DNA of 64,000 bases from Macrothele yani (lineage: Eukaryota; Arthropoda; Arachnida; Araneae; Macrothelidae), in contig CM077034.1 in assembly GCA_039090855.1 (NCBI GenBank), forward strand, positions 225,931,331 to 225,995,330. Reading direction: 5' to 3'. This document shows positions 1 through 12,225 of the stretch, piece by piece. The notes beneath the pieces are model-generated. The model had not been told where the DNA came from. It searched no databases and was given only the letters and a program-made list of their open reading frames with translations. Both the position numbers and the translations under genes were made by a program. Numbering within the stretch: the first letter of the stretch is position 1; each line of letters begins with the position of its first letter.

Positions 1-2524
1 GGGGAAAAAATTCAAGGACTTTCCAGGCCTTTTCCAGGCCATATACAAAAAATTCCAGGATGATTACTACGCTTTACAGTATCATGCTCAAATTAGTTTT
101 TAAAAGCAATTTCAGTTTTAAGTAATAAAAATGATGAAAGATGCAAATGGATTAGGGATGATAGGGGGGAAGGGAATAGAACTGTCCATAATTAGCATGT
201 TCTCGTTGCGCTAGGCGCTTAAGCACTGCTGAATTCAGTCAGACCCCCAATGGTCAAATGATTGAAATGTGCTGATGTTCACGGAATGAAATGGTTGATC
301 AGCTATGATAACCGCATAAAAGTTCGAAGGGGGGCGATTTCTTTTTTACGTTATGCAACATTCTACATTACTCCAGTATTCATCTTGTCATCATCAACAA
401 TAGCAATGTAACTACCACTTACGATCGCGGATATCGGCCAACTGAAAATCTGCCATACAACTAAGGGATACAACACACAGGTATCATGTTACAGTGTATT
501 GTAATTGAAAAAAAAAAAAGATTTCAGAAATTAAAATCGAAAAAAAAAAAATTTCAGAAATTAATATCATCAAGTCATGGTGTTTCAAAAATCCGCTTTC
601 CTTTATAATGTTTAAAAACATGTAATGTTTTTTCTTTTTTACCTGTCGTGTATAATAAAATGGGTTGATTTTTTTATGGAATCAGACGTCCATATGTCCA
701 ATTGTCTTCGTCTGAGTTCACACGTTAGCTACTGTGTACAAGTAGACATATTTTTTCAGCTCAAAAATATGTAGTTTTGTATGTATTCACAGTATAACTC
801 ATTCCGTATTCCCACAGAACAAAATTCAGCAGATACAAATGAAGAACATCAAGACCCACCCAACACCATGTTTCCGATTGTCTGCTGTTTATATTCAAGA
901 AATGCGAATATGGATCAATGGTGAATGCAGCAACTATGGTTTTTATTTATTACCAAGAAAAAAAAAGGAGCCTGAAAGCTGTAAAGCTGAAACGGATATT
1001 TCTCCCCCTCCCGAAAACATTCCGATTAAGTTCAAACAGCAGGAGCACGCGTCCACGCACACTCAACCTCTGGAATGTCCTGATGGAACGGGTTCTTTTC
1101 ATTTGGCACATCGCCATAAATCACCAGCTGCAGCTCACTGAAGTGTCTTCCTCCTTCACCCTAACTATAGGAGAAAACGCAAAAAAAAAAATGCTGCCCA
1201 ATTTTCGACAAAATGACCAAATTTACGTCATAACGTTGCAATTTACTAAAATACGTTTATCTGCTGAATTTCGCCTAAATCCATTGAAAACTTTTTAATT
1301 AGATTTTTTATTAAAACAGTAACTCAGACATCTGAATAAAAATGTATGTTTGTAATTAAAATAGAGTCCATATCATCACAGAAACAAAATTTAAGGATCA
1401 CTCTGTTTAAATAAACCATGGCATCTAAAAAAAAATAATTTGCTTGCTTTTCCCGTAATTTATAATTGCAGTTTCTTTTTTTGAATCCGATTTTGCAACG
1501 GAAGATTTTTTTTTTTTTTTTTTTTTTTGCATCTGCTAAAGTTTCAAACGGAATTCGGCGAAATTTGCACTAGAACTTTATTGTGATGTATTTTAACCAC
1601 TGTAAAAATTTTACTGTGTTATTTTCAAAATTCCGGAAAATGGATTTCTGAAAATATCTCTTAGTCCTTTTGAGCCGTGGAAGTGATAAACAGGTGTTTG
1701 CTTTCTTCCCAACCAAGGGCTTCGGATCAGCGCTCCCAGCTGTCAATCAACCGTTGCTATGGTAACACCCTTTCTGCTCAAGGCTCACTGTCTAAAGAGG
1801 CACACATAATAAAAATTTCCAATGCTAACTTTTTAAGTTTTAAACCGATTCAAATGGAATTTTGGGAGTGATCTTCTGTAATCCAATTATAGTAAATGTA
1901 AAAATTTCAGCCACTTTTGTGAAAAATTCGCAAAGATAGTTTTCTTATTTTTTATCATAAGTAGCCGAAGTCTCTTGAGGGGTGGGCCGGAAGCAAGCGT
2001 CTTAATGCAATAAACAAGGAGCAGATGAATGTGTTGTTCAGGCATACTCTTCACTGGTGGATGCCAGCTGACTTGGTAAACACGCGACCCCCCTTGCAAA
2101 TGCTAAATGTCTCTTCTTTCCCCTTCTGTTGTTCTCAGTAGTTGTCGGACGGACATCAAGCTCAGGGCTAGAGAATGCATCAAGCTCCCCTTCCCTAACA
2201 GACCTGCTAGTAATCATCCAATTTTATTGCACTGGAAGTAGTGCTTCCCCCCCCCCAGCCAAATTAGGATTTGGGCACATCCGAAACACCACTGTAGCCG
2301 GCGGTTTCTTTGAGAACAGAGGAGAGGAAATTAAAAAATTAAGGGGTAACAGTCAGTAACACGATTTCCTAAAAGGGCATTTTTTTTAAGCACTAATTTC
2401 AAATTTCAAGGCTTTTCAAGACAGCATTAAAAAAATACCGTTTTTCCAGGATATTCCAGGCCTTGAAAACGTAATCATGATTTTCCAGGACTTTCCAGGT
2501 TTTCAAGCACGCGTGCGCACCCTG
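1..2524. mobile_element. TIR DNA element, left tip outside the window
   Basis: The right end is sharp: a TTCCAGG-rich subterminal stretch (2447-2503) runs into GCGTGCGCACCCTG at 2511-2524 and then directly into minisatellite sequence. Bases 1-60 carry the same TTCCAGG-rich motif, as the left subterminal region of the related element at 44483-45626 does, so the left tip probably lies just before the window. No transposase is recognisable. The reading frames inside (for example 839-1141, 918-1298) resemble no known protein and the sequence is broken by A and T runs, so I read it as non-autonomous. The superfamily is undetermined because only one flank is visible. Confidence 0.6.
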
Positions 2525-5500
2525 CAATAAGAAAAGTAATGCCGAGAATCAAGAAGTGTCAACCGTTCTATGAGTGAGCAATCAGCAGTCAGCTAGGAAA
2601 TAATGGTGAAACTTTGGAATGGGAATGATACGCGAATGTCATTCATTTGAATCCCCAATAAGAAAATTAATGTCGAGAATCAATAAGTGTCAACCGTTGT
2701 GTGAGTGAGCAATCAACAGTCAGCTAGGAAATAATGGTGAAACTTTGGAATGAGAACGACATGCGAATGCCATTCATTTGAATTCCTGTCGGGAATTAAT
2801 AAGTGTCATCAACCGTTATGTGAGTGAGCAATTGGCAGTCAGCTAGGAAATAATGGTGAAAGTTTGGAATGGGAATGATACGTGAATGCCATTCATTTGA
2901 ATTCCCAATAAGAAAAGCAATGTCGAGAATCAAGAAGTGTCAACCGTTATATGAGTGAGCAATCAGCAGTCAGCTAGGAAATAATGGTGGAACTTAAGAA
3001 TGAGAATGATATGTGAATGCCATTCATTTGAATCCCCAATAAGAAAAGCAATGTCGAGAATCAAGAAGTGTCAACCGTTATATGAGTGAGCAATCAGCAG
3101 TCAGCTAGGAAATAATGGTGGAACTTAAGAATGAGAATGATATGTGAATGCCATTCATTTGAATTCCTGTCGGGAATTAATAAGTGTCATCAACCGTTAT
3201 GTGAGTGAGCAATCGGCAGTCAGCTAGGAAATAATGGTGAAAGTTTGGAATAGGAATGATACGCGAATGCCATTCATTTGAATCCCCAATAAGAAAAGTA
3301 ATGTCGAGAATCAATAAGTGTCAACTGTTGTGTGAGTGAGCAATCAGCAGTCAGCTAGGAAATAATGGTGAAACTTAAGAATGGGAATGATACGTGAATG
3401 CCATTCATTTGAATTACCAATAAGAAAAGTAATGTGGAGAATTAATAAGTGTCAACCATTATGTGAGTGAGCAATCAGCAGTCAGCTAGGAAATAAAGGT
3501 GAAACTTTGGAATGGGAATGATTCGTGAATGCCATTCATTTGAATTCCCAATAAGAAAAGTAATGCCGAGAAATAATAAGTGTCAACCATTGTGTGAGTG
3601 AGCAATCAGCAGTCAGCTAGGAAATTATGGTGAAACTTAAGAATGGGAATGATACGTGAATGCCATTCATTTGAATTACCAATAAGAAAAGTAATGTGGA
3701 GAATTAATAAGTGTCAACCATTATGTGAGTGAGCAATCAGCAGTCAGCTAGGAAATAATGGTGAAACTTAAGAATGGGAATGATTCGTGAATGCCATTCA
3801 TTTGAATTCCCAATAAGAAAAGTAATGCCGAGAATTAATAAGTGTCAACCATTATGTGAGTGAGCAATCTGCAGTAAGCTAGGAAATAATGGTGGAACTT
3901 AAGAATGTGAATGATACGTGAATGCCATTCATTTGAATTCCCAATAAGAAAAGTAATGTCGGGAATTAATAAGTGTCATCAACCATTATGTGAGTGAGCA
4001 ATCAGCAGTTAGCTAAGAAATAATGGTGAAAGTATGGAATGGGAATGATACGCGAATGCCATTCATTTGAATCCCCAATAAGAAAAGTAATGTCGAGAAT
4101 CAAGAAGTGTCAACCGTTATATGAGTGAGCAATCAACAGTCAGCTAGGAAATAATGGTGAAACTTTGGAATGAGAATGATATGCGAATGCCATTCATTTG
4201 AATTCCTGTCGGGAATTAATAAGTGTCATCAACCGTTATGTGAGTGAGCAATCGGCAGTCAGCTAGGAAATAATGGTGAAAGTTTGGAATAGGAATGATA
4301 CGCGAATGCCATTCATTTGAATCCCCAATAAGAAAAGTAATGTCGAGAATCAATAAGTGTCAACTGTTGTGTGAGTGAGCAATCAGCCGTCAGCTAGGAA
4401 ATAATGGTGAAACTTAAGAATGGGAATAATACATTAATGCCATTCATTTCAATTCCCAATAAGCAAAGTAATGTTGAGAATTAATAAGTGTCATCAACCG
4501 TTATGTGAGTGAGCAATCAGCAGTCAGCTAGGAAATAATGGTGAAAGTTTGGAATGGGAATGGTACGTGAATGCCATTCATTTGAATTCCCAATAAGAAA
4601 AGCAATGTCGAGAATCAAGAAGTGTCAACCGTTATATGAGTGAGCAATCAGCAGTCAGCTAGGAAATAATGGTGGAACTTAAGAATGAGAATGATATGTG
4701 AATGCCATTCATTTGAATCCCCAATAAGAAATGTAATGCCGAGAATCAATAAGTGTCAACCGTTGTGTGAGTGAGCAATCAGCAGTCAGCTAGGAAATCA
4801 TGGTGAAACTTAAGAATGGGAATGATACGTGAATGCCATTCATTTGAATTACCAATAAGAAAAGTAATGTGGAGAATTAATAAGTGTCAACCATTATGTG
4901 AGTGAGCAATCAGCAGTCAGCTAGGAAATAATGGTGAAACTTTGGAATGGGAATGATTTGTGAATGCCATTCATTTGAATTCCCAATAAGAAAAGTAATG
5001 CCGAGAATTAATAAGTGTCAACCATTATGTGAGTGAGCAATCAGCAGTAAGCTAGGAAATAATGGTGGAACTTAAGAATGTGAATGATACGTGAATGCCA
5101 TTCATTTGAATTCCCAATAAGAAAAGTAATGTCGGGAATTAATAAGTGTCATCAACCATTATGTGAGTGAGCAATCAGCAGTCAGCTAAGAAATAATGGT
5201 GAAAGTATGGAATGGGAATGATACGCGAATGCCATTCATTTGAATCCCCAATAAGAAAAGTAATGTCGAGAATCAATAAGTGTCAACCGTTGTGTGAGTG
5301 AGCAATCAGCAGTCAGCTAGGAAATAATGGTGAAACTTTGGAATGGGAATGATACACGAATGTCATTCATTTGAATTCCCAATAAGAAAAGTAATGTCGA
5401 GAATCAATAAGTGTCAACCGTTGTGTGAGTGAGCAATCAGCAGTCAGCTAGGAAATAATGGTGAAAGTTTGGAATAGGAATGATACGCGAATGCCATTCA

Positions 5501-7060
5501 TTTGAATCCCCAATAAGAAAAGTAATGTCGAGAATCAATAAGTGTCAACTGTTGTGTGAGTGAGCAATCAGCAGTCAGCTAGGAAATAATGGTGAAACTT
5601 AAGAATGGGAATAATACATTAATGCCATTCATTTCAATTCCCAATAAGCAAAGTAATGTTGAGAATTAATAAGTGTCATCAACCGTTATGTGAGTGAGCA
5701 ATCAGCAGTCAGCTAGGAAATAATGGTGAAAGTTTGGAATGGGAATGATACGTGAATGCCATTCATTTGAATTCCCAATAAGAAAAGCAATGTCGAGAAT
5801 CAAGAAGTGTCAACCGTTATATGAGTGAGCAATCAGCAGTCAGCTAGGAAATAATGGTGGAACTTAAGAATGAGAATGATATGTGAATGCCATTCATTTG
5901 AATCCCCAATAAGAAAAGTAATGCCGAGAATCAATAAGTGTCAACCGTTGTGTGAGTGAGCAATCAGCAGTCAGCTAGGAAATCATGGTGAAACTTAAGA
6001 ATGTGAATGATACGTGAATGCCATTCATTTGAATTCCCAATAAGAAAAGTAATGTCGGGAATTAATAAGTGTCATCAACCATTATGTGAGTGAGCAATCA
6101 GCAGTCAGCTAAGAAATAATGGTGAAAGTATGGAATGGGAATGATACGCGAATGCCATTCATTTGAATCCCCAATAAGAAAAGTAATGTCGAGAATCAAT
6201 ATGTGTCAACCGTTGTGTGAGTGAGCAATCAGCAGTCAGCTAGGAAATAATGGTGAAACTTTGGAATGGGAATGATACGCGAATGCCATTCATTTGAATC
6301 CCCAATAAGAAAAGTAATGTCGAGAATCAATAAGCGTCAACCGTTGTGTGAGTGAGCAATCAGCAGTCAGCTAGGAAATGATGGTGAAACTGCAGAATGG
6401 GAATGATACGTGAATGCCATTCATTTGAATTCCCAATAAGAAAAGTAATGTCCAGAATTAATAGGTGTCAACCATTATGTCAGTGGGCAATCGGCAGTCA
6501 GGTAGGATAATAATGGTGAAACTTAAGAATGGAAATGATATGTGGATTCCCAATAAGAATAGTAATGTCAAGAATTAACAAGTGTCAGCCATTTTGAGAG
6601 TGAGCAAGCAATTAGGAAATAATGGTGAAACTTAAGAATGGGAATGATACGTGAGTGCCATTCATTTGAATTCCCAATAAGAAAAGTAATGTCAAGAATT
6701 AAATAAGTGTCAACCCTCATGTGAGTGAGCAATCAGCAGTCAGCTAGAAAATAATGGTGAAACTTAAGAATGGGAATGATACGTGAATGCCATTCATTTG
6801 AATTCCCAATAAGAAGAGTAATGTCGAGAATTAATAGGTGTCAACCATTATGTCAGTGGGCAATCGGCAGTCAGGTAGGAAATAATGGTGAAACTTAAGA
6901 ATGGAAATGATATGTGGATTCCCAATAAAAAAAAATAATGTTAAGAATTAACAAGTGTCAGCCATTATGAGAGTGAGCAAGCAATTAGGAAATAATGGTG
7001 AAACTTAAAAACAGGAATGGTATGTGAATATCATTCGTTTGAATGATGTGCTTGAGTCAT
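2525..7060. repeat. Minisatellite array, 119/131-bp units with higher-order structure
   Basis: About 35 tandem units. The anchor AGCTAGGAAATAATGG recurs at 2591, 2722, 2841 and 2972, giving spacings of 131 and 119 bp. The 131-bp form contains CAATAAGAAAAGTAATG. The 119-bp form has CCTGTCGGGAATTAATAAG at that place and an extra ATC in GTGTCATCAACC. Rare variants recur at about 1.18 kb (a unit with AATACATTAATGCC near 4425 and 5610), so groups of about nine units form a higher-order repeat. The last units (6470-7060) are shortened and diverged. No coding potential was seen. Confidence 0.93.
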
Positions 7061-7333
7061 CTGCTCATGGCAAATCATTCATTGTGAATGTTTGAAGAGC
7101 TTATACTCTTTCAGGCAGTCAGCTCAAAAAAGAACTGTAGCTTTGAAAGTCAGTGCTTTGGTCCTAAACAGTACATCCCTGCAATGAATGATTACTTGGT
7201 GAGCACACTGACAACCTGGAAATTGGATCATTCATTTGAATGATTATTATTTATAAGCATCTCTTTTGCATGGTTGATGAATGAATCCCCAAGAAGTAAT
7301 GATTTACTCCATCACTACTGACGAGATACTTAC

Positions 7334-7460
7334 CGTTAGTGTCTCTCATTTCTGCTTCACGCTGCCGCATGTAGGCAAAGTCTTTTACAATTGACTCGGA
7401 GAGATCTTCAAGTTTTTGGAGTTCCAACTCCAGTGGCTTCAATTTCCCCACATCAGACAT
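7334..7460 (-). CDS. TMED10: TMED10-like p24 receptor, coiled-coil exon
   Basis: This exon encodes 42 codons plus one base of a p24-family cargo receptor. These proteins cycle between ER and Golgi in COPI/COPII vesicles and help sort secretory cargo, including GPI-anchored proteins. The frame reads [14 protein letters not shown] then [15 protein letters not shown] then REAEMRDTN, matching the family's conserved luminal coiled coil just before the transmembrane helix. The exon starts after a TTCGGTAG acceptor (AG at 7461-7462) and ends at a GTAAGTATC donor (7328-7333). It begins in phase 0, which fits the GGG codon ending the exon at 16705-16775, and leaves one base for the next exon (expected E-S-T-N). 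The exon with the transmembrane helix and dilysine tail was not found between 1 and 7333 and probably lies left of the window. Family knowledge gives the function; the exon and its phases are read directly. Confidence 0.93.
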
Positions 7461-7619
7461 CTACCGAAGAGAGAAACAATTACGGTGTCAGACAATTTTA
7501 AATTGGAAAAAAAAAAAAAAATTCTTATATGTAGAGACGAGACAAAAAAAAAAAAAATTACATAGGCCTTACTTACTCAGCTAGAAAAATGTTAAACTTT
7601 TTATTCTTAAGAGGAGTGC

Positions 7620-7956
7620 TGAGACAAGTCACAAAAACAATGAATAAAGCTCATGTTTGAAGACTGGCTTCCTAGTTTCTTAAATTAATAAATTAATCAC
7701 TTAATCAAATATGCCTCATATGGGTCTTTTTCTTCTAGAAAATATTTTAATAAAAAACACAAATTTCCGGAGAAAACTTCTTCTTCATACAGTCTTTTGT
7801 TGCCACTCTTTCTGCGTCACTTAAAAATGCAAGGAGTGGTCTAGAGGTAAAATGTAATTGTGGACTATTCTATATTGGTGAGACAGGTGGCAGACTAGGA
7901 ACTTGAATAGCAAAACATAAAGCAGCTATAAAAATTACTCCAACAAGATAGGTTTA
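7620..7956 (+). pseudogene. Penelope-like element relic, GIY-YIG part
   Basis: Translation across 7826-7945 gives a decayed version of the C-terminal endonuclease of the Penelope-like element at 46563-47456: MQGVV, then CNCGLFYIGETGGRL, then IAKHKAAIK, with a stop where arginine would be. Sequence at 7740-7800 (TTTCCGGAGAAAACTTCTTC) matches the non-coding end of that element near 46255. AATAAAGCTCAT at 7640 matches, inverted, the flank near 47830. The relic stops at AAGATAGGTTTA (7945-7956), where a fold-back element is inserted, and resumes at 9207. It lies antisense to TMED10 in an intron and is not functional. Confidence 0.8.
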
Positions 7957-9206
7957 TCATATTTGCACTTCTAAGGTATTAAACCCCTGCAAAGTGCGCA
8001 TAGTTTACGTGCAATTCATAAATGAAAAACTATTAGAAAGCACCAATCACTCACCCTAAAGATCATGGTAATCTCCATCGACAACACACTTCCAACACAG
8101 CAATTATCGTAATGTTTCTGGCCTTCAAAGGTTTACAGACATCTTGCTTACAATTCCTACTTCCGGGTATGAAACATCGTATTTTTTTTTTTAGCCTTAT
8201 GAGATGTAACTATAAAGCTTGTCAATTCCATAAATAAACACACATACTACTCATTCATACAATTTAATTAAAAACTATGTACATATTTACATAACCTTAC
8301 ATTCCTAGGTGGTTAAACCTTTGTCAACTGTAAGTACCAAACTGCTCCTTCTGTTACAAAACCCCTGCCACTCCCACTGCAAGTGTCACACTCATTCAGC
8401 CCCTCACACACAATCCTCTAGCGCTTTCAACAGACTACTGTCGTCACCAGGAGGCAGGTGTGTCTCACCCGCCCACCACAGCTTAAGTGAGCAGAGCCAT
8501 CGAGGCACGGGTCCCAGTCACAATCTCTGAATCATTGTGTCTCTGGCGCCATCTATTGTCATTGCTGCTCTTTTTCCCTTTTTCTTTCTAAGCTGCTGTT
8601 CAGGAAAAGCCCTAATAAAATTGAACAGCAGCTTAGAAAGAAAAAAAGAAAAAGAGCAGCAATGACAATAGATGGCGCCAGAGACACAATGATTCAGAGA
8701 TTGTGACTGGGACCCGTGCCTCGATGGCTCTGCTCACTTGAGCTGTGGTGGGCGGGTGAGACACACCTGCCTCCTGGTGACGACAGTAGTCTGTTGAAAG
8801 CACTAGAGGATTGTGTGTGAGGGGCTGAATGAGTGTGACACTTGCAGTGGGAGTGGCAGGGGTTTTGAAACAGAAGGAGCATTTTGTTACTCACAGTTGA
8901 CAAAGGTTTAACCACCTAGGAATGTAAGGTTATGTAAATATGTACATAGTTTTTTATTGAATTGTATGAATGAGTAGTATGCTTGTGTGGTTTTTTATGG
9001 AATTGACAAGCTTATAGTTACATCTCATAAGGCTTAAAAAAAAAAATTCGATGTTTCATACCCGGAAGTAGGAATCGTAAGCAAGATGTCTGTAAACCTT
9101 TGAAGGCCAACAACATTACGATAATTGACGTGTTGGAAGTGTGTTGTCGATGAAGATTACCATGATCTTTAGGGTGAGTGATTGGTGCTTTCTAATAGTT
9201 TTTCAT
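7957..9206. mobile_element. Fold-back element: 1.25-kb near-perfect palindrome
   Basis: The left arm (about 8022-8610) and right arm (about 8625-9206) are nearly exact reverse complements. ATGAAAAACTATTAGAAAG at 8022 is mirrored by CTTTCTAATAGTTTTTCAT ending at 9206. Only about 20 bp separate the arms at the centre (near 8602-8624). The insert is flanked by a perfect 12-bp duplication, AAGATAGGTTTA, at 7945-7956 and 9207-9218, within Penelope-like sequence. The left side has 65 bp (7957-8021) with no partner on the right. The two 73-codon frames at 8309-8530 (+) and 8694-8915 (-) are mirror images and only reflect the palindrome. No transposase is present. Confidence 0.88.
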
Positions 9207-9400
9207 AAGATAGGTTTAGATAAGGCATGTTAGAGTTACTGGTCACAACATGAACTGGAATTCCCCCAGTCATCAGTTTTCAAAGCAACTTTCAAAAAAG
9301 AAAATTAAAAGAAGGAATAGAAATTGAGAAAAATCAGAATTCCATCATCAATGACTGCAGAGGTTTGTCCCTGCTTAACATCTGGCAAGATTTATTGAAA
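9207..9400 (+). pseudogene. Penelope-like element relic, continuation
   Basis: This continues the relic at 7620-7956 after the fold-back insertion. GGCATGTTAGAG, then TGGAATTCCC, then AGCAACTTTCAAAAAAGAAAAT match the stretch beyond the GIY-YIG frame of the element at 46205-47880 (46440-46570, reverse complement). Residues such as ISFQSNFQK are still readable, with stops. It belongs to the 3-prime part of the element and is not functional. Confidence 0.7.
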
Positions 9401-9469
9401 AATAACTGTAATCATTGGGGTCAGACACAACCGAGATAGTGACATTGATGATGGAATTCAATGACTTCG

Positions 9470-9850
9470 ACATCGAAACACAATATTCACTCTAAGAAAG
9501 TTCTGCTGTGCATCTGGTGGGATATGAAGGGTGTGCTCCATTATTAACTATTGGAACAGGGTCAAACTGTTGCTGCTGATCGCTACAAGCAAACAATCAC
9601 AACAACTGAACCAGGAAATCTGTCAGAAACATCCATTCACAGGCAAAGGATTGTGTCTCATGAAATTACTGCATCACAATGCTAGGCCGCATGTAGCGAA
9701 ATCGGTCAAGGAAACGTTATTGATGCTTAGCTGGGAAGTTTTGGACCACCTGACGTATATATAGTCCCAACACAGCCTCTTCAGACTATCATTTGTTCCG
9801 ATCGATGCAACATGGTTGCATCGATAGGAACAAATGGTAAAGGTTGCATC
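9470..9850 (+). pseudogene. Mariner transposase relic (DD34D type)
   Basis: The three forward frames together give blocks typical of mariner transposases: KVLLCIWWDMKGV, then LLEQGQTV, then LLHHNARPHVAKSVKETLL, then a decayed third block around FRLSFVPID. The first Asp of the HDNARPH block is His in the frame at 9531-9764. Several stops and frameshifts break the frame and no terminal repeats are visible, so only an internal catalytic-core fragment survives. The repeated GATCGATGCAACATGG-like bases at 9805-9870 may be local rearrangement at its edge. Confidence 0.7.
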
Positions 9851-9859
9851 GATTGGAAC

Positions 9860-11950
9860 AATTCGTAAAGGTACTGTCGTTTTCTCTCAAATTACATGTC
9901 GCGTTGTCTTAAAACGCTTTAAAACTTATTTGTAAATCTAATATGCCCATGAGTTGCTTCCAATCTATTCATGGATATAAATGAAGAATAACCATTTATA
10001 TCCATGAGTAGATTGGAAGCAACTCGTGGATATAAATGAAGAATACCCAAAGCTGCAGCATAATTTGGAATGCAGTTGTTGATTAGGTTATTCTTCATTT
10101 ATATCCATGAGTAGATTGGAAGCAAATTGTGGATATAAATTAAGAATACCCAAAGCTGCAGCATAATTTGGAAGGCAGTTGATTAGGTTTTTCTTCATTT
10201 ATATCCATGAGTTGCTTCCAATCTACTCATGGATATAAATGAAGAATAACCATTTATATCCATGAGTAGATTGGAAGCAACTCGTGGATTTAAATGAATA
10301 CCCAAAGCTGCAGCATAATTTGGAAGGCAGTTGTTGATTAGGTTATTCTTCATTTATATCCACGAGTTGCTTCCAATCTACTCATGGATATAAATGAAGA
10401 ATAACCATTTATATCCATGAGTAGATTGGAAGCAACTCGTGGATTTAAATGAAGAATACCCAAAGCTGCAGCATAATTTGGAAGGCAGTTGTTGATTAGG
10501 TTATTCTTCATTTATATCCATGAGTTGCTTCCAATCTACTCATTGATATAAATGAAGAATAACCATTTATATCCATGAGTAGATTGGAAGCATCTCGTGG
10601 ATATAAATGAAGAATACCCAAATCTGCAGCATAATTTGGAAGGCTGTTGTTGACTAGGTTATTCTTCATTTATATCCACGAGTAGATTGGAAGCAACTCA
10701 TGGAGATAAATGAAGAATACCCAAAGCTGCAGCATAATTTGGAAGGCAGTTGATTAGGTTGTTCTTCATTTATATCCATGAGTTGCTTCCAATCTACTCA
10801 TGGATATAAATGAAGAATAACCATTTATATCCAGTAGTAGATTGGAAGCAACTCGTGGATATAAATGAAGAATACCCAAAGCTGCAGCATAATTTGGAAG
10901 GCAGTTGTTGATTAGGTTATTCTTCATTTATATCCATGAGTAGATTGGAAGCAAATTGTGGATATAAATTAAGAATACCCAAAGCTGCAGCATAATTTGG
11001 AAGGCAGTTGATTAGGTTATTCTTCATTTATATCCATGAGTTGCTTCCAATCTACTCATGGATATAAATGAAGAATAACCATTTATATCCATGAGTAGAT
11101 TGGAAGCAACTCGTGGATTTAAATGAAGAATACCCAAAGCTGCAGCATAATTTGGAAGGCAGTTGTTGATTAGGTTATTCTTCATTTATATCCATGAGTT
11201 GCTTCCAATCTACTCATGGATATAAATGAAGAATAACCATTTATATCCATTAGTAGATTGGAAGCAACTCGTGGATTTAAATGAAGAATACCCAAAGCTG
11301 CAGCATAATTTGGAAGGCAGTTGTTGATTAGGTTATTCTTCATTTATATCCATGAGTTGCTTCCAATCTACTCATGGATATAAATGAAGAATAACCATTT
11401 ATATCCACGAGTAGATTGGAAGCAACTCGTGGATATAAATGAAGAATACCCAAAGCTGCAGCATAATTTGGAAGGCAGTTGTTGATTAGGTTATTCTTCA
11501 TTTATATCCATGAGTAGATTGGAAGCAAATCGTGGATATAAATTAAGAATACCCAAAGCTGCAGCATAATCTGGAAGGCAGTTGCTGATTAGGTTATTCT
11601 TCATTTATATAAATGAGTAGATTGGAAGCAACTCGTGGATATAAATGAAAAATACCCAAAGCTGCAGCATAATTTGGAAGGCAGTTGTTGATTAGGTTAT
11701 TCTTCATTTATATCTATGAGTTGCTTCCAATCTACTCATGGATATAATTGAAGAATAACCATTTATATCCATGAGTAGATTGGAAGCAGCTCGTGGATAT
11801 AAATGAAGAATACCCAAATCTGCAGCATAATTTGGAAGGCTGTTGTTGACTAGGTTATTCTTCATTTATATCCACGAGTAGATTGGAAGCAACTCATGGA
11901 GATAAATGAAGAATAACCTAGTCGACAACTGCCTTCCAAATTATACTGCA
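9860..11950. repeat. Palindromic satellite, 158-bp and 103-bp units
   Basis: Tandem units carry the anchor CCAAAGCTGCAGCATAATTTGGAAGG (here 10046 on; later copies follow at about 103, 152, 158 and 158 bp). Each long unit contains a dyad: TTCTTCATTTATATCCATGAGT, a short centre TGCTTCCAATCTA, then the reverse complement ACTCATGGATATAAATGAAG. The short units lack one arm. The array ends at 11900-11950 with an inverted copy of the anchor (CTGCCTTCCAAATTATACTGCAGC), so the array is itself bounded by an inversion. It is non-coding. Confidence 0.92.
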
Positions 11951-12110
11951 GCTTTAGGTAAGTGTAACATAATCATGATAATCATCAACTACTGACTTGT
12001 ATATTATTCAACACCGAACAGACCTATAAAATTGCAGAATTATAATCCGCATAACGCACACGGCTTGAAAATACATTAATAATGTGTGAAACAGTTATAT
12101 AAATAGTTGT

Positions 12111-12180
12111 ACATACATACATGCATACATACATACATACATACATATCATTAAGCTGTTCTCTGATGTTCAGAGGTTAG
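12111..12180. repeat. CATA microsatellite joined to a dispersed repeat
   Basis: (CATA)n at 12111-12146 is followed by ATCATTAAGCTGTTCTCTGATG and CAGAGGTTAGC. The same motif follows a short CATA run at 59980-60035 and stands near 32097-32125, so this is a dispersed repeat family, perhaps the tail of a LINE. Confidence 0.7.
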
Positions 12181-12225
12181 CTACCCGAAGTTGTTCAACT
12201 AATAACTTGAATTCCACCTCATTTT

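Noticed and set aside
8309..8915. Two 73-codon frames, one per strand, with nearly the same protein
   Set aside because: They are mirror images caused by the fold-back palindrome and match no family.
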